Shown piece after piece: positions 51,264 through 59,858 of a DNA stretch of 62,676 nt. The position numbers and the translations under genes are program-made. Under the pieces are notes generated by a model. It was not told the DNA's origin. It made no database searches and saw nothing but the letters and a program-made list of their open reading frames with translations. This DNA comes from CAYJBH01 sp964370825 (GTDB lineage: Bacteria; Bacillota; Clostridia; Oscillospirales; Ruminococcaceae): the NCBI GenBank assembly GCA_964370825.1, contig CAYJKY010000017.1, forward strand, positions 1 to 62,676. The letters are read 5' to 3'. Positions within the stretch are counted from its first letter, which is position 1; every line of letters begins with the position of its first letter.

Positions 51264-52091
51264 ATGGATAAGATAGGGGAAATCATCGATGTAAACGGTG
51301 TAAAACTAAATATTTGCATGATAGGGGAGGGTGACAAAACGCTTGTGTTTATGTCGGGTTTCGGTAGCTCTTCACCCATACTTGATTTTAAAGGGCTTTG
51401 CAATCGCTTGAACAGTCAGTTCAAAACGGTTGTAATCGAAAAGCCGGGCTATGGGTTTAGTCCTGTTTCAAACTCTAAAAGAGATTTACCCACAATGGTC
51501 AATCAACAAAGAGACGCACTGATAAAATGTGGCATTAAGCCACCGTATATACTATGCCCCTTGTCAATTTCGGGGATTGAGGCTGTCTACTGGGCCGGAA
51601 ATTATCCGGAAGAAATTTCGGCGGTCATAGGGCTTGATATGTCCTTTCCCGAGATAATGGCACAGTACAGGTTCAGTATTCCCTTTTTAAGATTTTTGGG
51701 GCTTATTATGCGCAGTGGCATTGCACGGCTTTTTCCAAAGATTGCACACACCGAAACATATAAATACGGTAACCTCAATGAGGATGAAAAAGAGCTTTAT
51801 ACAAAGCTGTTTTATGAAAAAACAATGAGTCGTGATATGATAAATGAGGGCGTTTTCCTAAAGCAAAACATAGCAACGGCATCATCTTTGTGCCCGCTAT
51901 CTGTACCGTTACTGCTGTTTGTATCAAATGGTGAGGATACGGGTATCGACAAAAACCTGTATCTCAATACCTACGGCAATGTTATAGAAAAAAATGATAC
52001 TGCAAAGGTTGTGCGGCTTGAATGTTCTCATTTTGTTCATCTTTTTCAACCGCATAAAATAAGTGAGGAAATAACTAATTATTTTACATGA
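51264..52091 (+). CDS. Alpha/beta hydrolase (SMSG-type)
   Basis: 275 aa. The order is LVFMSGFGSSSP, VVIEKPGYGFS, and the nucleophile region PLSISGIEAVYWA with S101 where relatives read HSMSG. Late LECSHFVHL carries the catalytic His. The family members are small lipase/esterase-like enzymes. It is 8 bp after an ABC pair, so it may process the transported ligand, for example by ester cleavage; this is inference. An inverted repeat overlaps its stop codon. Confidence 0.86.
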   Translation: MDKIGEIIDVNGVKLNICMIGEGDKTLVFMSGFGSSSPILDFKGLCNRLNSQFKTVVIEKPGYGFSPVSNSKRDLPTMVNQQRDALIKCGIKPPYILCPLSISGIEAVYWAGNYPEEISAVIGLDMSFPEIMAQYRFSIPFLRFLGLIMRSGIARLFPKIAHTETYKYGNLNEDEKELYTKLFYEKTMSRDMINEGVFLKQNIATASSLCPLSVPLLLFVSNGEDTGIDKNLYLNTYGNVIEKNDTAKVVRLECSHFVHLFQPHKISEEITNYFT

Positions 52092-52105
52092 AAAAATAAT
52101 TAGTT
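52073..52105 (+). terminator. Inverted repeat at the end of the hydrolase gene
   Basis: AACTAATTATTTT (52073-52085) pairs perfectly with AAAATAATTAGTT (52093-52105) around a 7-nt loop containing the stop codon. AT-rich with no T-run, it may be a weak terminator or RNA-stability element. A 20-bp unit, TTTACATGARAAAATAATTA, is repeated at 52083-52102 and 52108-52127. Confidence 0.55.
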
Positions 52106-52140
52106 ACTTTACATGAGAAAATAATTATTTATTTTGGGGC

Positions 52141-52169
52141 TTGACATAATGGTAGATAAATGGTAGTAT
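52141..52169 (+). promoter_or_regulatory. Promoter of the second TetR gene
   Basis: TTGACA (52141-52146), 17-bp spacer, TAGTAT (52164-52169). The two palindromes at 52167-52194 overlap its -10 and start site. Confidence 0.8.
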
Positions 52170-52194
52170 AACACTGTTATATAACGGCGTTATA
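52167..52194. promoter_or_regulatory. Tandem TetR operators
   Basis: Two perfect palindromes overlap by two bases: TATAACA-C-TGTTATA (52167-52181) and TATAACG-G-CGTTATA (52180-52194). The first shares a 13-bp core with the operator at 36958-36972. Both overlap the promoter of the TetR gene that follows, which implies autorepression. Confidence 0.82.
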
Positions 52195-52207
52195 CTTTTG
52201 AGGTGGT

Positions 52208-52825
52208 ATGAAAAACCCTGATGTTGTTACAGAAAATATACTAAAATCTGCCAAGGCCGAATTTTTGCAAAGCGGATATGAAAAGGCGAGTATGCGCATA
52301 ATTGCAAAAAATGCCGAGGTGACAACAGGTGCTTTGTACGCAAGATATCCGAACAAGGATATGCTTTTTGCCGCTATCGTAAAACCGGTTGCCGACAATT
52401 TTTTTAAGGTGAACGAGCAGGGTAACAATCGAGGCTTTGAGATGCTTAAAAACAACAATGAGGCGATGATTTTGTCCGGCAATCATTCGACAGGGCGTGG
52501 CATGGTGGAGTTAATCTACCAAAACAGAGAGGATTTTCTGCTCCTTATAAATTGTTCGCACGGCAGCAGCTATGAAGGTTTTATAGAAAAAGTTATCGAA
52601 ATCGAGGAAGTTTTAACGATGAGATTCCTTAAGGAGATGATAAAAAAAGGGTGTCGCTGTGTCGAGCTGACACCACAGGAGTTGCACACCGTTTTGTCTG
52701 CACAAATATATGCGCTATTCGAGGTGGTTCGCCATGATACGCCGAAAAATGAAGCAGAAAAGCAGGTTGCCACACTTATTGAGTTTTTTAATGAGGGATG
52801 GAAAAAGATTTTTGGCATTTGTTAG
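52208..52825 (+). CDS. TetR/AcrR family regulator (second paralogue)
   Basis: 205 aa behind TTTGAGGTGG. The HTH (KASMRIIAKNAEVTTGALYARYPNKDMLF) is almost the same as in the regulator at 36985, and the ligand domains also align. Shared operator cores suggest cross-regulation. It precedes a MATE gene that has its own GTTAG-N6-CTAAC site. Confidence 0.92.
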   Translation: MKNPDVVTENILKSAKAEFLQSGYEKASMRIIAKNAEVTTGALYARYPNKDMLFAAIVKPVADNFFKVNEQGNNRGFEMLKNNNEAMILSGNHSTGRGMVELIYQNREDFLLLINCSHGSSYEGFIEKVIEIEEVLTMRFLKEMIKKGCRCVELTPQELHTVLSAQIYALFEVVRHDTPKNEAEKQVATLIEFFNEGWKKIFGIC

Positions 52826-52905
52826 ATAATATATAACGGGTAGTTTATTCCCGGATGTTAATGTTTTTTTAGCTCTTTTATGCAGGCGAAAATTTTTTAC
52901 ACACA

Positions 52906-52922
52906 AGTTAGGCAAAGCTAAC
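52906..52922. promoter_or_regulatory. Operator-like site GTTAG-N6-CTAAC, copy 5
   Basis: AGTTAG-GCAAAG-CTAAC, perfect 5-bp arms, lies 18 bp before the MATE start codon. No strong promoter hexamers were seen near it. Confidence 0.75.
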
Positions 52923-52939
52923 CAAACGGAAAGGATTTT

Positions 52940-54313
52940 ATGGATATAAAAACAATAGACCCAAAAGAAAAACAAAAGCAATTTATATTAAGCGAAAATC
53001 TGTGGAAGGTCATGATGCAATTATCCTGGCCTGCGGTTGTTGCGATGGTTTTGTACGGCGCAAATGCCATGCTTGATGCCTTTTTTGTTGGGCAGTATGT
53101 GGGCGAAACAGCACTTGCCGGGGTTTCTCTTGCCTATCCAATTACACAGCTAAGCACCGGAATCGGTTCGCTTATCGGTGTCGGTGCCGGATCGGTACTT
53201 AGCATTGCACTTGGCGCAAAGGATCTGATGATACAAAAAAAGCTAATCGGTGGTGTAAATGTATTAACGGTAATCACTGCTATAATATATATGGCGTTAG
53301 GACTGCTGTTTTCGAGACAGCTTGTAGCGATGATGGGTGGTATCGGCGAAGAACTTATACTTGGTGATGAATACTTAAGAATAACCATCTATGGCTCGAT
53401 TTTTTGGATATACGGTCTTGCGATAAATATGCTCATTCGAGCCGAGGGTAAAATGAAAACGGCAGCATGGATGATGGGTCTCGGGCTTGTAGCTAACGCA
53501 ATATTTAACTACATATTCATTGTTTTAATGAGCATGGGCGTTGCCGGTGCTGCCTGGGGAACAAATGTAGGTATGTTTGTCTATTCACTTGTAGGATTTA
53601 TCTATCTTGCAAGCGGTAAGGCAAGTTTCAAGGCAAACGTTGTTTCCTTTGTGCCGGACAAAGAGGTTGTTACAAACATCAATCGCCTCGGGATATCCTC
53701 CTTTATTATGACTGTAATGACACTAATTCAGGCAATTGTAGTGTTCAACGCCTTGTCAAGCTACGGCACGGTAACCGACATTGCATTTTACGGTGTAGTA
53801 TTTAGGGTTTTTCAGTTCTTTTTAACGCCAATATTCGGACTAATGAGGGCGCTTCAACCGGTTATAGGTATAAATTATGGTGCTAATCAACCAAAGCGAG
53901 TTATATCTGCGTATAAAATTTTTGCGCTTGCTGCTATGGTGTTAACAGTCCCACTTTGGCTTATAACCCTATTGATGCCGGAATCAATACTTTCGTTAAT
54001 GCTCACCGAACAGGTGTTCAGCTCGGCACAGTTAAACGCATTTAGAGTTTACATACTAGTAGTGCCGATACTCTCTGTGATTTTTATGGCGATGACCTTT
54101 TTCCCGGCCGTGGATAAAGGAAAACCGGCGGCCATGATAGGCATTGCAAGGCAGTTTGTTTTTTATATTCCGGTTATGCTTATCGTGCCGAGGTTTTTCG
54201 GGGTGGAGAGCATTTATTACGCCTCATTTATCATTGATGTAATTATTGTAACATGGACAGTGTTGCTCGTGAAAAAAGAGTTTGCAAGACTTAGGGCCGA
54301 TAAAACATACTGA
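52940..54313 (+). CDS. MATE family transporter
   Basis: 457 aa with about 12 helices. The MATE repeat is seen in LSWPAVVAMVLYGANAMLDAFFVG and later AAMVLTVPLWLITLLMPES; each is listed only in part. The start is ATG 52940 behind GGAAAGGAT. Its upstream GTTAG-N6-CTAAC site ties it to the ABC/ECF locus, so it may export the same class of compound or a precursor; this is inference from shared control sites. Confidence 0.92.
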   Translation: MDIKTIDPKEKQKQFILSENLWKVMMQLSWPAVVAMVLYGANAMLDAFFVGQYVGETALAGVSLAYPITQLSTGIGSLIGVGAGSVLSIALGAKDLMIQKKLIGGVNVLTVITAIIYMALGLLFSRQLVAMMGGIGEELILGDEYLRITIYGSIFWIYGLAINMLIRAEGKMKTAAWMMGLGLVANAIFNYIFIVLMSMGVAGAAWGTNVGMFVYSLVGFIYLASGKASFKANVVSFVPDKEVVTNINRLGISSFIMTVMTLIQAIVVFNALSSYGTVTDIAFYGVVFRVFQFFLTPIFGLMRALQPVIGINYGANQPKRVISAYKIFALAAMVLTVPLWLITLLMPESILSLMLTEQVFSSAQLNAFRVYILVVPILSVIFMAMTFFPAVDKGKPAAMIGIARQFVFYIPVMLIVPRFFGVESIYYASFIIDVIIVTWTVLLVKKEFARLRADKTY

Positions 54314-54562
54314 TGCTAAAAAACTTTAAGGTTTAACCAAAGCCTGTGCTTTTGAAATGCTTTTTGGGGCAGGGTGTTTACCTGCAAGATGGCAGGTTTG
54401 CCGGAGGTTATATCGGGGTCTATTCTCTGTGTATGTTTTAAGCAAAGTAAAAATCGTGCAGTTGTAAAGTTGGTGTTTTTATAGCATATTGCGATGCCGA
54501 CTATTGATTTTTATTAATTTAATGGTATAATTAACATATAAATATAACCTAAATGAGGCATT

Positions 54563-55822
54563 ATGACTTTAGAATTTCTATACATGCTAAAAATACTGCG
54601 ATGCATTGTTGTTAAATCACCGATAGAGCCACCGGATGAAAACATGTCTTGGGAAAAATTTACCGAGACAGCAGGAAAGCATAACCTTACTTCTGTACTA
54701 TATTCATTTATAGTACAGCTACCTACCGACCGCCAGCCTCCTAAAGAAATCCTTGATTCATGGAAAACTTTCACCATGAATCAAAGTATGTTTCAGTTGA
54801 GAAAAAACATTATGTTGACAAATTTCCTGAAAGAGGCAACGAAGCGGGAATTTTGCATCGTTCTGATGAAGGGTCCTCTTATGGGAAATCTTTATCCGGA
54901 GCCACATTCTCGAATCACTTCGGATGCGGATGTTTTAATACATCAGGATGATCAGGTTGCTGTAGGTGAGATGCTGTTTGAGCTTGGCTATGTGCTTGAG
55001 GAAGGGCTTCAAAATTCAAACGAAATTACATATGTAAATAGCTTTTTTCGTATTGAGGTTCATACCGCTTTATGGGAGGAGACCGAAGGTCCGCGTTATG
55101 AGGCGCTCAGCTCGCTGCAGATGGATGATTTCGATAATATTGTTGCAACTGAGGTGAATGGTGCCAATGTATATCGCCAATCTACCGACAACTCGCTTAT
55201 ATATCTGTTTTATCACATGATAAAACACTTCTTTGTTAGCGGAATTGGGGCGAGATATCTTTTGGATATGACATTGTTTATTAGGCATTACAGCGATGAA
55301 ATTGATTGGACAGCATTTTGGGAAAAATGCAATGTAACAAATTACACAAAGTTTTGCAGAGCATTCTTATACCTCTGTGTCAACTATCTTGGGCTGGAAC
55401 AGGAAATATTAAAAGGGGTTACATTTGACGACAGCGACAGGTTATCGGCTGAAAAAATATTGAACGATATCTGTATCGGCGGACATAACGGAAAGGCAAC
55501 CGCTGAGCGAAACGGGGTTAGCCGTTTTATTCAGCTTTACTATAATGAGAAGCTTGAAAAACTGTCGACATGGGCAATTATTCGCCAAGTGTTTGGAAGA
55601 ATGAGCGACGAGATGGATAACGAGCAGCATGAGGCAGGAGAAAATTCGGCTGATAATACTAAAGCCAAACAAGGTTTCACACCATTTGTGTGGATAAAGA
55701 AAATTTTCAACTACATACCCAAATATATAAAAAGCACAAAGGAAAAAGGTTCGCTTTTTACACGTATACGTGGCATAAAAAAACGCTCCGGATTTTTAGA
55801 CGATCTGGATTTAATGAACTGA
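54563..55822 (+). CDS. Nucleotidyltransferase family protein (NTP_transf_5-like)
   Basis: 419 aa. LMKGPLMGNLYPEPHSRITSDADVLI (about residues 108-135, quoted in part) matches the putative nucleotidyltransferase family often found beside glycosyltransferases and PqqD-like or radical SAM genes. The acidic DAD pair would bind metal. The C-terminal about 60 residues are Lys-rich and probably disordered or membrane-associated. The stop lies 24 bp before the glycosyltransferase start, suggesting an operon for polysaccharide or peptide modification. The start ATG 54563 follows GAGG. Confidence 0.85.
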   Translation: MTLEFLYMLKILRCIVVKSPIEPPDENMSWEKFTETAGKHNLTSVLYSFIVQLPTDRQPPKEILDSWKTFTMNQSMFQLRKNIMLTNFLKEATKREFCIVLMKGPLMGNLYPEPHSRITSDADVLIHQDDQVAVGEMLFELGYVLEEGLQNSNEITYVNSFFRIEVHTALWEETEGPRYEALSSLQMDDFDNIVATEVNGANVYRQSTDNSLIYLFYHMIKHFFVSGIGARYLLDMTLFIRHYSDEIDWTAFWEKCNVTNYTKFCRAFLYLCVNYLGLEQEILKGVTFDDSDRLSAEKILNDICIGGHNGKATAERNGVSRFIQLYYNEKLEKLSTWAIIRQVFGRMSDEMDNEQHEAGENSADNTKAKQGFTPFVWIKKIFNYIPKYIKSTKEKGSLFTRIRGIKKRSGFLDDLDLMN

Positions 55823-55845
55823 TGTGTTTAGGAGATCAGGCTAAT

Positions 55846-56844
55846 ATGGACGCTTTTATTTCGGTAATTATTCCTGTATATAATGTAGAGGAATATCTTG
55901 AGTGTTGCGTTGAAAGTGTTGCATCAGATCCTTATCCTGCTAAGGAAATAATCATGGTTAATGATGGTTCACAGGATAGGGGAGGAGAAATCTGCGATGA
56001 ACTGGCTAAAAGATACCCGAATTTAGTAACCGTGATACACCAAACTAATCAAGGGCTTAGTGTGGCTCGTAATGCAGGATTGTTAGTGGCAAAGGGCGAT
56101 TACATTTTTTTTGTAGACAGTGACGACAGCGTTGAGAAGGGAACAATTTCTCTTTTAGCAGAAAAAATCAAAAATCACAATTATCCGGACATGCTTGGCT
56201 TTGACTATCTGAGCGAGAACGAGGACGGTACTATTTCTAAGGAACGAATACTTGCTCCACCAAGCTTTGATACTCATTTAACATCAGATAATTTTCCACA
56301 GATATTGCTGTTACAGCATACTGCATGGTTAAGAATTGTAAAAAAAAGCATTTACGTTGATAACAATATCACCTTTAAGCCCGGCGTGACCTATGAAGAT
56401 CTTTGTACTACCCCAAAGATAATCACATCCTGTGAAAGCGTAGTGTATATTCCGGACGTGCTATATCGTTATCGTAAACGCGCGGGCTCCATAATGAGCA
56501 TGAAAGGAATTGATGGATATTATAATTTCTTCACAGTTTTAGAGGAGCTTATTTCATGGTTTAAGGATAAGGATATATTTGATAAGTACTATGATGAAAT
56601 TGTAATGCTTTCGGTTGCAAACATGTTGTTTATTACATCAACACCAATTCTGAATCAGAGCACAAACCACCCGATATTAGGAAAACAAATTTCATTTATG
56701 AATGATAATTTTCCTCGATGGTGGAAAAATCCCTACCTAAAAAGGTCTACAACAAAACATAAAATCATGGTTTTTATGCGCAGATATAAATTACATATTC
56801 CGATGCGTTTAATATGGAGCTTTAACTCCATATTAAAACTATAG
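55846..56844 (+). CDS. Glycosyltransferase family 2
   Basis: 332 aa from ATG 55846 behind AGGAGATC; an open extension to 55690 overlaps the upstream gene. The GT-A fold is visible: ISVIIPVYNVEEYL, IIMVNDGSQD, NQGLSVARNAGL and FFVDSDD (metal-binding DSDD 91-94). It transfers a sugar from a nucleotide donor to a surface glycan. A perfect 11-bp inverted repeat (56809-56836) overlaps its last codons. Confidence 0.92.
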   Translation: MDAFISVIIPVYNVEEYLECCVESVASDPYPAKEIIMVNDGSQDRGGEICDELAKRYPNLVTVIHQTNQGLSVARNAGLLVAKGDYIFFVDSDDSVEKGTISLLAEKIKNHNYPDMLGFDYLSENEDGTISKERILAPPSFDTHLTSDNFPQILLLQHTAWLRIVKKSIYVDNNITFKPGVTYEDLCTTPKIITSCESVVYIPDVLYRYRKRAGSIMSMKGIDGYYNFFTVLEELISWFKDKDIFDKYYDEIVMLSVANMLFITSTPILNQSTNHPILGKQISFMNDNFPRWWKNPYLKRSTTKHKIMVFMRRYKLHIPMRLIWSFNSILKL

Positions 56845-57150
56845 GTTTCCGTCCCATGCATATCTACCAAGGTCGACCGTATTATTCTCTAAAACTTCGA
56901 CCCCCTCCTCGATAAGCATTGCCTTTTGCAAATCTAAACCTGCGATCCCAAACCCCTCGACAAGTCTCCCGTTTGAATAAATAACCCTATGGCATGGGAC
57001 ACTTTTGTCTTTACAACATGCCATGGCACACCCAACAATCCGACTTCGTCTCGGGTTGCCGGTCAACAATGCAATCTGTCCATAGGTAGAAACTCTGCCT
57101 GTGGGTATTTTTTTTACCGTTTTGTATATTTCATGGTATAACCCTGTCAT
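56839..57150 (-). CDS. MGMT-type (alkylguanine transferase C-domain) protein
   Basis: 103 aa: only the C-terminal DNA-binding and cysteine domain of methylguanine methyltransferases. It has the PCHRV motif with C53, so alkyl transfer is possible, unlike Atl proteins with PWHRV. RVSTYGQIALLTGNPRRSRIVG is the DNA-binding helix-turn-helix, listed here in part. Full Ada/Ogt proteins have about 160 aa; short forms occur in Firmicutes. It follows thiN by 2 bp on the minus strand. Confidence 0.88.
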   Translation of the reverse strand: MTGLYHEIYKTVKKIPTGRVSTYGQIALLTGNPRRSRIVGCAMACCKDKSVPCHRVIYSNGRLVEGFGIAGLDLQKAMLIEEGVEVLENNTVDLGRYAWDGNL

Positions 57151-57152
57151 TT

Positions 57153-57791
57153 TTACCTCTTGTTACTCCCATATATAACCACTAAACAACCCTTGCTAAC
57201 GGTTATTTCGGCTTCCTTACCGATGAATTCATTGCTTATTCCAAGAGGTATATGGCTATTGAGGCGCACATTTGTAACCTCATATTTTAAGCCTTTGATT
57301 GTCACTCCTTCGGCATCCTCTCCGAGACAAAAAACTGAAACGGTTCCATGATGTTCGGAACTAAATGTAATTGAGTCATTACAAACCGCAGTCAGGATTT
57401 CATCGTCGTTGCAAAGAGTTCCATGCCCGCCTTTATTTGCGATATACTGCAAAATTTGTATATTTGCAAGGGTGTGGTCAATCCTTCCGCCAAGGGCTCC
57501 GTATATAATGAAATTATCGTAGCCTCTTTTAAAGCCTTCCTGAACAGCCAACATCATGTCGGTGTCATCCTTTTCACAGGGATGTCTGATAACCTCAACA
57601 TCATTAGGCACGAACATAAGTGAATCGAAATCTCCAACCGCAAGGTGTGGTCGGATACAGTTTTTTTTAAGATATGCATAACCGCCGTCGGCTGCTATTA
57701 TAAAGCCATCTTCCATTGTTTTGGTATCGATATGCGTATTTTTGTAATCACCGGCTGCAAATATGTAGCATCTACTCTGTGCTATATGCAT
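57153..57791 (-). CDS. thiN: Thiamine diphosphokinase
   Basis: 212 aa; converts thiamine plus ATP to thiamine diphosphate. Family marks are IIAADGGYAYL, VGDFDSL, HPCEKDDTDMMLAVQ and GALGGRIDHTLANIQIL. The start is ATG 57791 behind GAGGGA. It is the fourth gene of a five-gene minus-strand run; in many Firmicutes thiN sits with ribosome-associated genes, so this context is unusual. Confidence 0.93.
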   Translation of the reverse strand: MHIAQSRCYIFAAGDYKNTHIDTKTMEDGFIIAADGGYAYLKKNCIRPHLAVGDFDSLMFVPNDVEVIRHPCEKDDTDMMLAVQEGFKRGYDNFIIYGALGGRIDHTLANIQILQYIANKGGHGTLCNDDEILTAVCNDSITFSSEHHGTVSVFCLGEDAEGVTIKGLKYEVTNVRLNSHIPLGISNEFIGKEAEITVSKGCLVVIYGSNKR

Positions 57792-57829
57792 TTTTCCCTC
57801 GTACTTATTATTAATAAAGCTGGATACGA

Positions 57830-59857
57830 CTAATTGTCGTAGATGCTTTTGCCTTCGTTTTTTCCGAAAGCGGTAGCAATTACAGCGCTTTCAATGTGCA
57901 CCTCAGCACCGTCGGTAGCGTTAGCATATCTGTTTCTTTTCTCAACGTGTATTGTGGGTTTAATCGCAAGACCTCGCTCCTTAACGAGTGCTTCGGCGAG
58001 GGTAACTGCCATGCTTTCGGCAACCTCGTATGCCTGCTCTAAATCATCGCACATTCGATGCTCGTCCATGGACTGCACCCTATACCCGAAAAGACCGCCG
58101 TCGGTATAGTTTGGAACTATCTTGACACTAACACCCGCCGAGATATCTGCTATGATAGCACCGAGTGCATTCGCAACTTCGGAGTGTTTAGGGATAACAA
58201 AATCCACCCCCATGACCTCGGCAACCTTTTTGATGAAAATATGTGTGGGTGCACCGATGCCGACTAATGTTGCGATACTGTCGAAGGAGAGTCCGAAAAA
58301 TTGTGTTTCACCGGAAACGCCTTCGAGCCAGCTAAGCTCTATAAGCTTTATCAGCTGTTCAGGAAAACTTTCTGAAAACACCCGAGGATATTTGTAGCAT
58401 AGCATTGCGCGGATTAAATTTGTATACAGCTTTTTGCAAACCGCATCATAAACCTCTTCACAAAATTTTTCTAAATCCTGTTCGGTATCCTCGTAACCGA
58501 TAAGCTTTTGCATGAAGTATCTTGCGCCGAGTATGGAGGCATCCTTATTGTGCGCGGTGAAATCACCTTTAATGTGCATGATGTCGGTTGGAGTTAAACC
58601 GCACCGCATGATAAGTCCTTCATCCTCCAATCTATCATATATCTTGCTGTATGCATCGAGCGAATCAAACCCTAAAATCTGTTCTTTAGAAAGAAGGTTT
58701 AGCAGTTTAATCTCGCTGTTGTTGTATCTGCCGAGATCCTTTGGCATCTTTACGAGGAATAAAAACTCCTGCATTGCAATGTTGGTGTAACGGTAGTTGC
58801 ATACTAAATCGTCAAGTTTTTCAATAATCTGCGGCCATCTGACAGCAGCAATGCAAAGCGGTAAAACCCGACGAGCGCTTATGCTTAAGGTGCTGTTAAC
58901 ATCCTGTAATCGACTGTCGCCCCCAAGACCGAATGTATCTATAAAGACGCCTTTAACCTGTGTGCGGAATCCTCCCACCTGAATATTACCGGTGGTTGCC
59001 GGCTTTCCCCCCTCGACTATCGATATGTCGGTGGTGGTTCCACCCATGTCGATAATCAGGCTGTCCTTACAGCCGGTCAGACCAAGACCTCCCACAACGC
59101 TTGCGGCAGGCCCGCTCAAAATTGTTTCGACCGGGTGTTTGAGTGCATAGCTATCGGTCATGAGGCTGCCATCACTGCGAACTATCATTGCAGAAACATT
59201 AAGCCCTCTTTTGTTAATAGCAACCGACACGGCGTTCATGAAGTCATCTATCACAGGTAGCAACCTTGCATTAAGAAGTGCGGTAACCCCACGCTCAATT
59301 GTATTAAGCTCGCATGCAAGCTCACTTGCCATAATAAAAGGGACATTATAACGCTCGCCCACAACCTTTTTTGCAACCTTTTCACAGGCGGCACCATTGC
59401 TTGTAGCATAGGTTGCAGAAATCGAAAGGGCATCTGCTGTGGAAAACCATTCCTGTTCATCCCTAAACACCTGCTCCCAGTCAGGGTGGTTGATGATACT
59501 GCCGTCCATGCTGCAATCATTGGGTATACAGAGTATTTCATCATAGGAAAGACCATATCTTTCGGCAACGTTTGCCCACTCTAATGACTTTCGGCTGGAG
59601 CCGACCAGCAAAAGCTTTGCCTTGCCACCCTTACCCTCTACACATGCGTTTGTCGCAAGGGTTGTAGAAAGTGAGAGAAGCGTCGCATTATGAAGCATTT
59701 CCTGAGGCAGTATATCAAGCGCATTTCCAATTCCTACGCTTAAATCCTCCTTTGTTGTCAGTGATTTGCCCTTGGCGAGCACCTCGCCTGTAGCTATGTC
59801 GTAAACAACACCGTCGGTGTAGGTGCCGCCGGTATCAATTCCTATTCCTATACTCAT
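57830..59857 (-). CDS. Hydantoinase/oxoprolinase family protein
   Basis: 675 aa from ATG 59857, placed 1 bp after the preceding stop codon and behind GGTGAGG; ATG at 59869 lies inside the previous gene. The N-terminal GIGIDTGGTYTDG and later IIDMGGTTTDISIV are the ATP-binding motifs of the HyuA/5-oxoprolinase fold. There is no HyuB partner. It follows a trans-sulfuration-type PLP enzyme, hinting at sulfur amino acid or cyclic-amide catabolism, but no substrate is visible. Confidence 0.88.
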   Translation of the reverse strand: MSIGIGIDTGGTYTDGVVYDIATGEVLAKGKSLTTKEDLSVGIGNALDILPQEMLHNATLLSLSTTLATNACVEGKGGKAKLLLVGSSRKSLEWANVAERYGLSYDEILCIPNDCSMDGSIINHPDWEQVFRDEQEWFSTADALSISATYATSNGAACEKVAKKVVGERYNVPFIMASELACELNTIERGVTALLNARLLPVIDDFMNAVSVAINKRGLNVSAMIVRSDGSLMTDSYALKHPVETILSGPAASVVGGLGLTGCKDSLIIDMGGTTTDISIVEGGKPATTGNIQVGGFRTQVKGVFIDTFGLGGDSRLQDVNSTLSISARRVLPLCIAAVRWPQIIEKLDDLVCNYRYTNIAMQEFLFLVKMPKDLGRYNNSEIKLLNLLSKEQILGFDSLDAYSKIYDRLEDEGLIMRCGLTPTDIMHIKGDFTAHNKDASILGARYFMQKLIGYEDTEQDLEKFCEEVYDAVCKKLYTNLIRAMLCYKYPRVFSESFPEQLIKLIELSWLEGVSGETQFFGLSFDSIATLVGIGAPTHIFIKKVAEVMGVDFVIPKHSEVANALGAIIADISAGVSVKIVPNYTDGGLFGYRVQSMDEHRMCDDLEQAYEVAESMAVTLAEALVKERGLAIKPTIHVEKRNRYANATDGAEVHIESAVIATAFGKNEGKSIYDN

Positions 59858-59858
59858 A

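Noticed and set aside
56809..56836. Perfect inverted repeat TTAATATGGAG/CTCCATATTAA as a terminator
   Set aside because: It lies within the last codons of the glycosyltransferase gene and has no T-run, so termination is uncertain.
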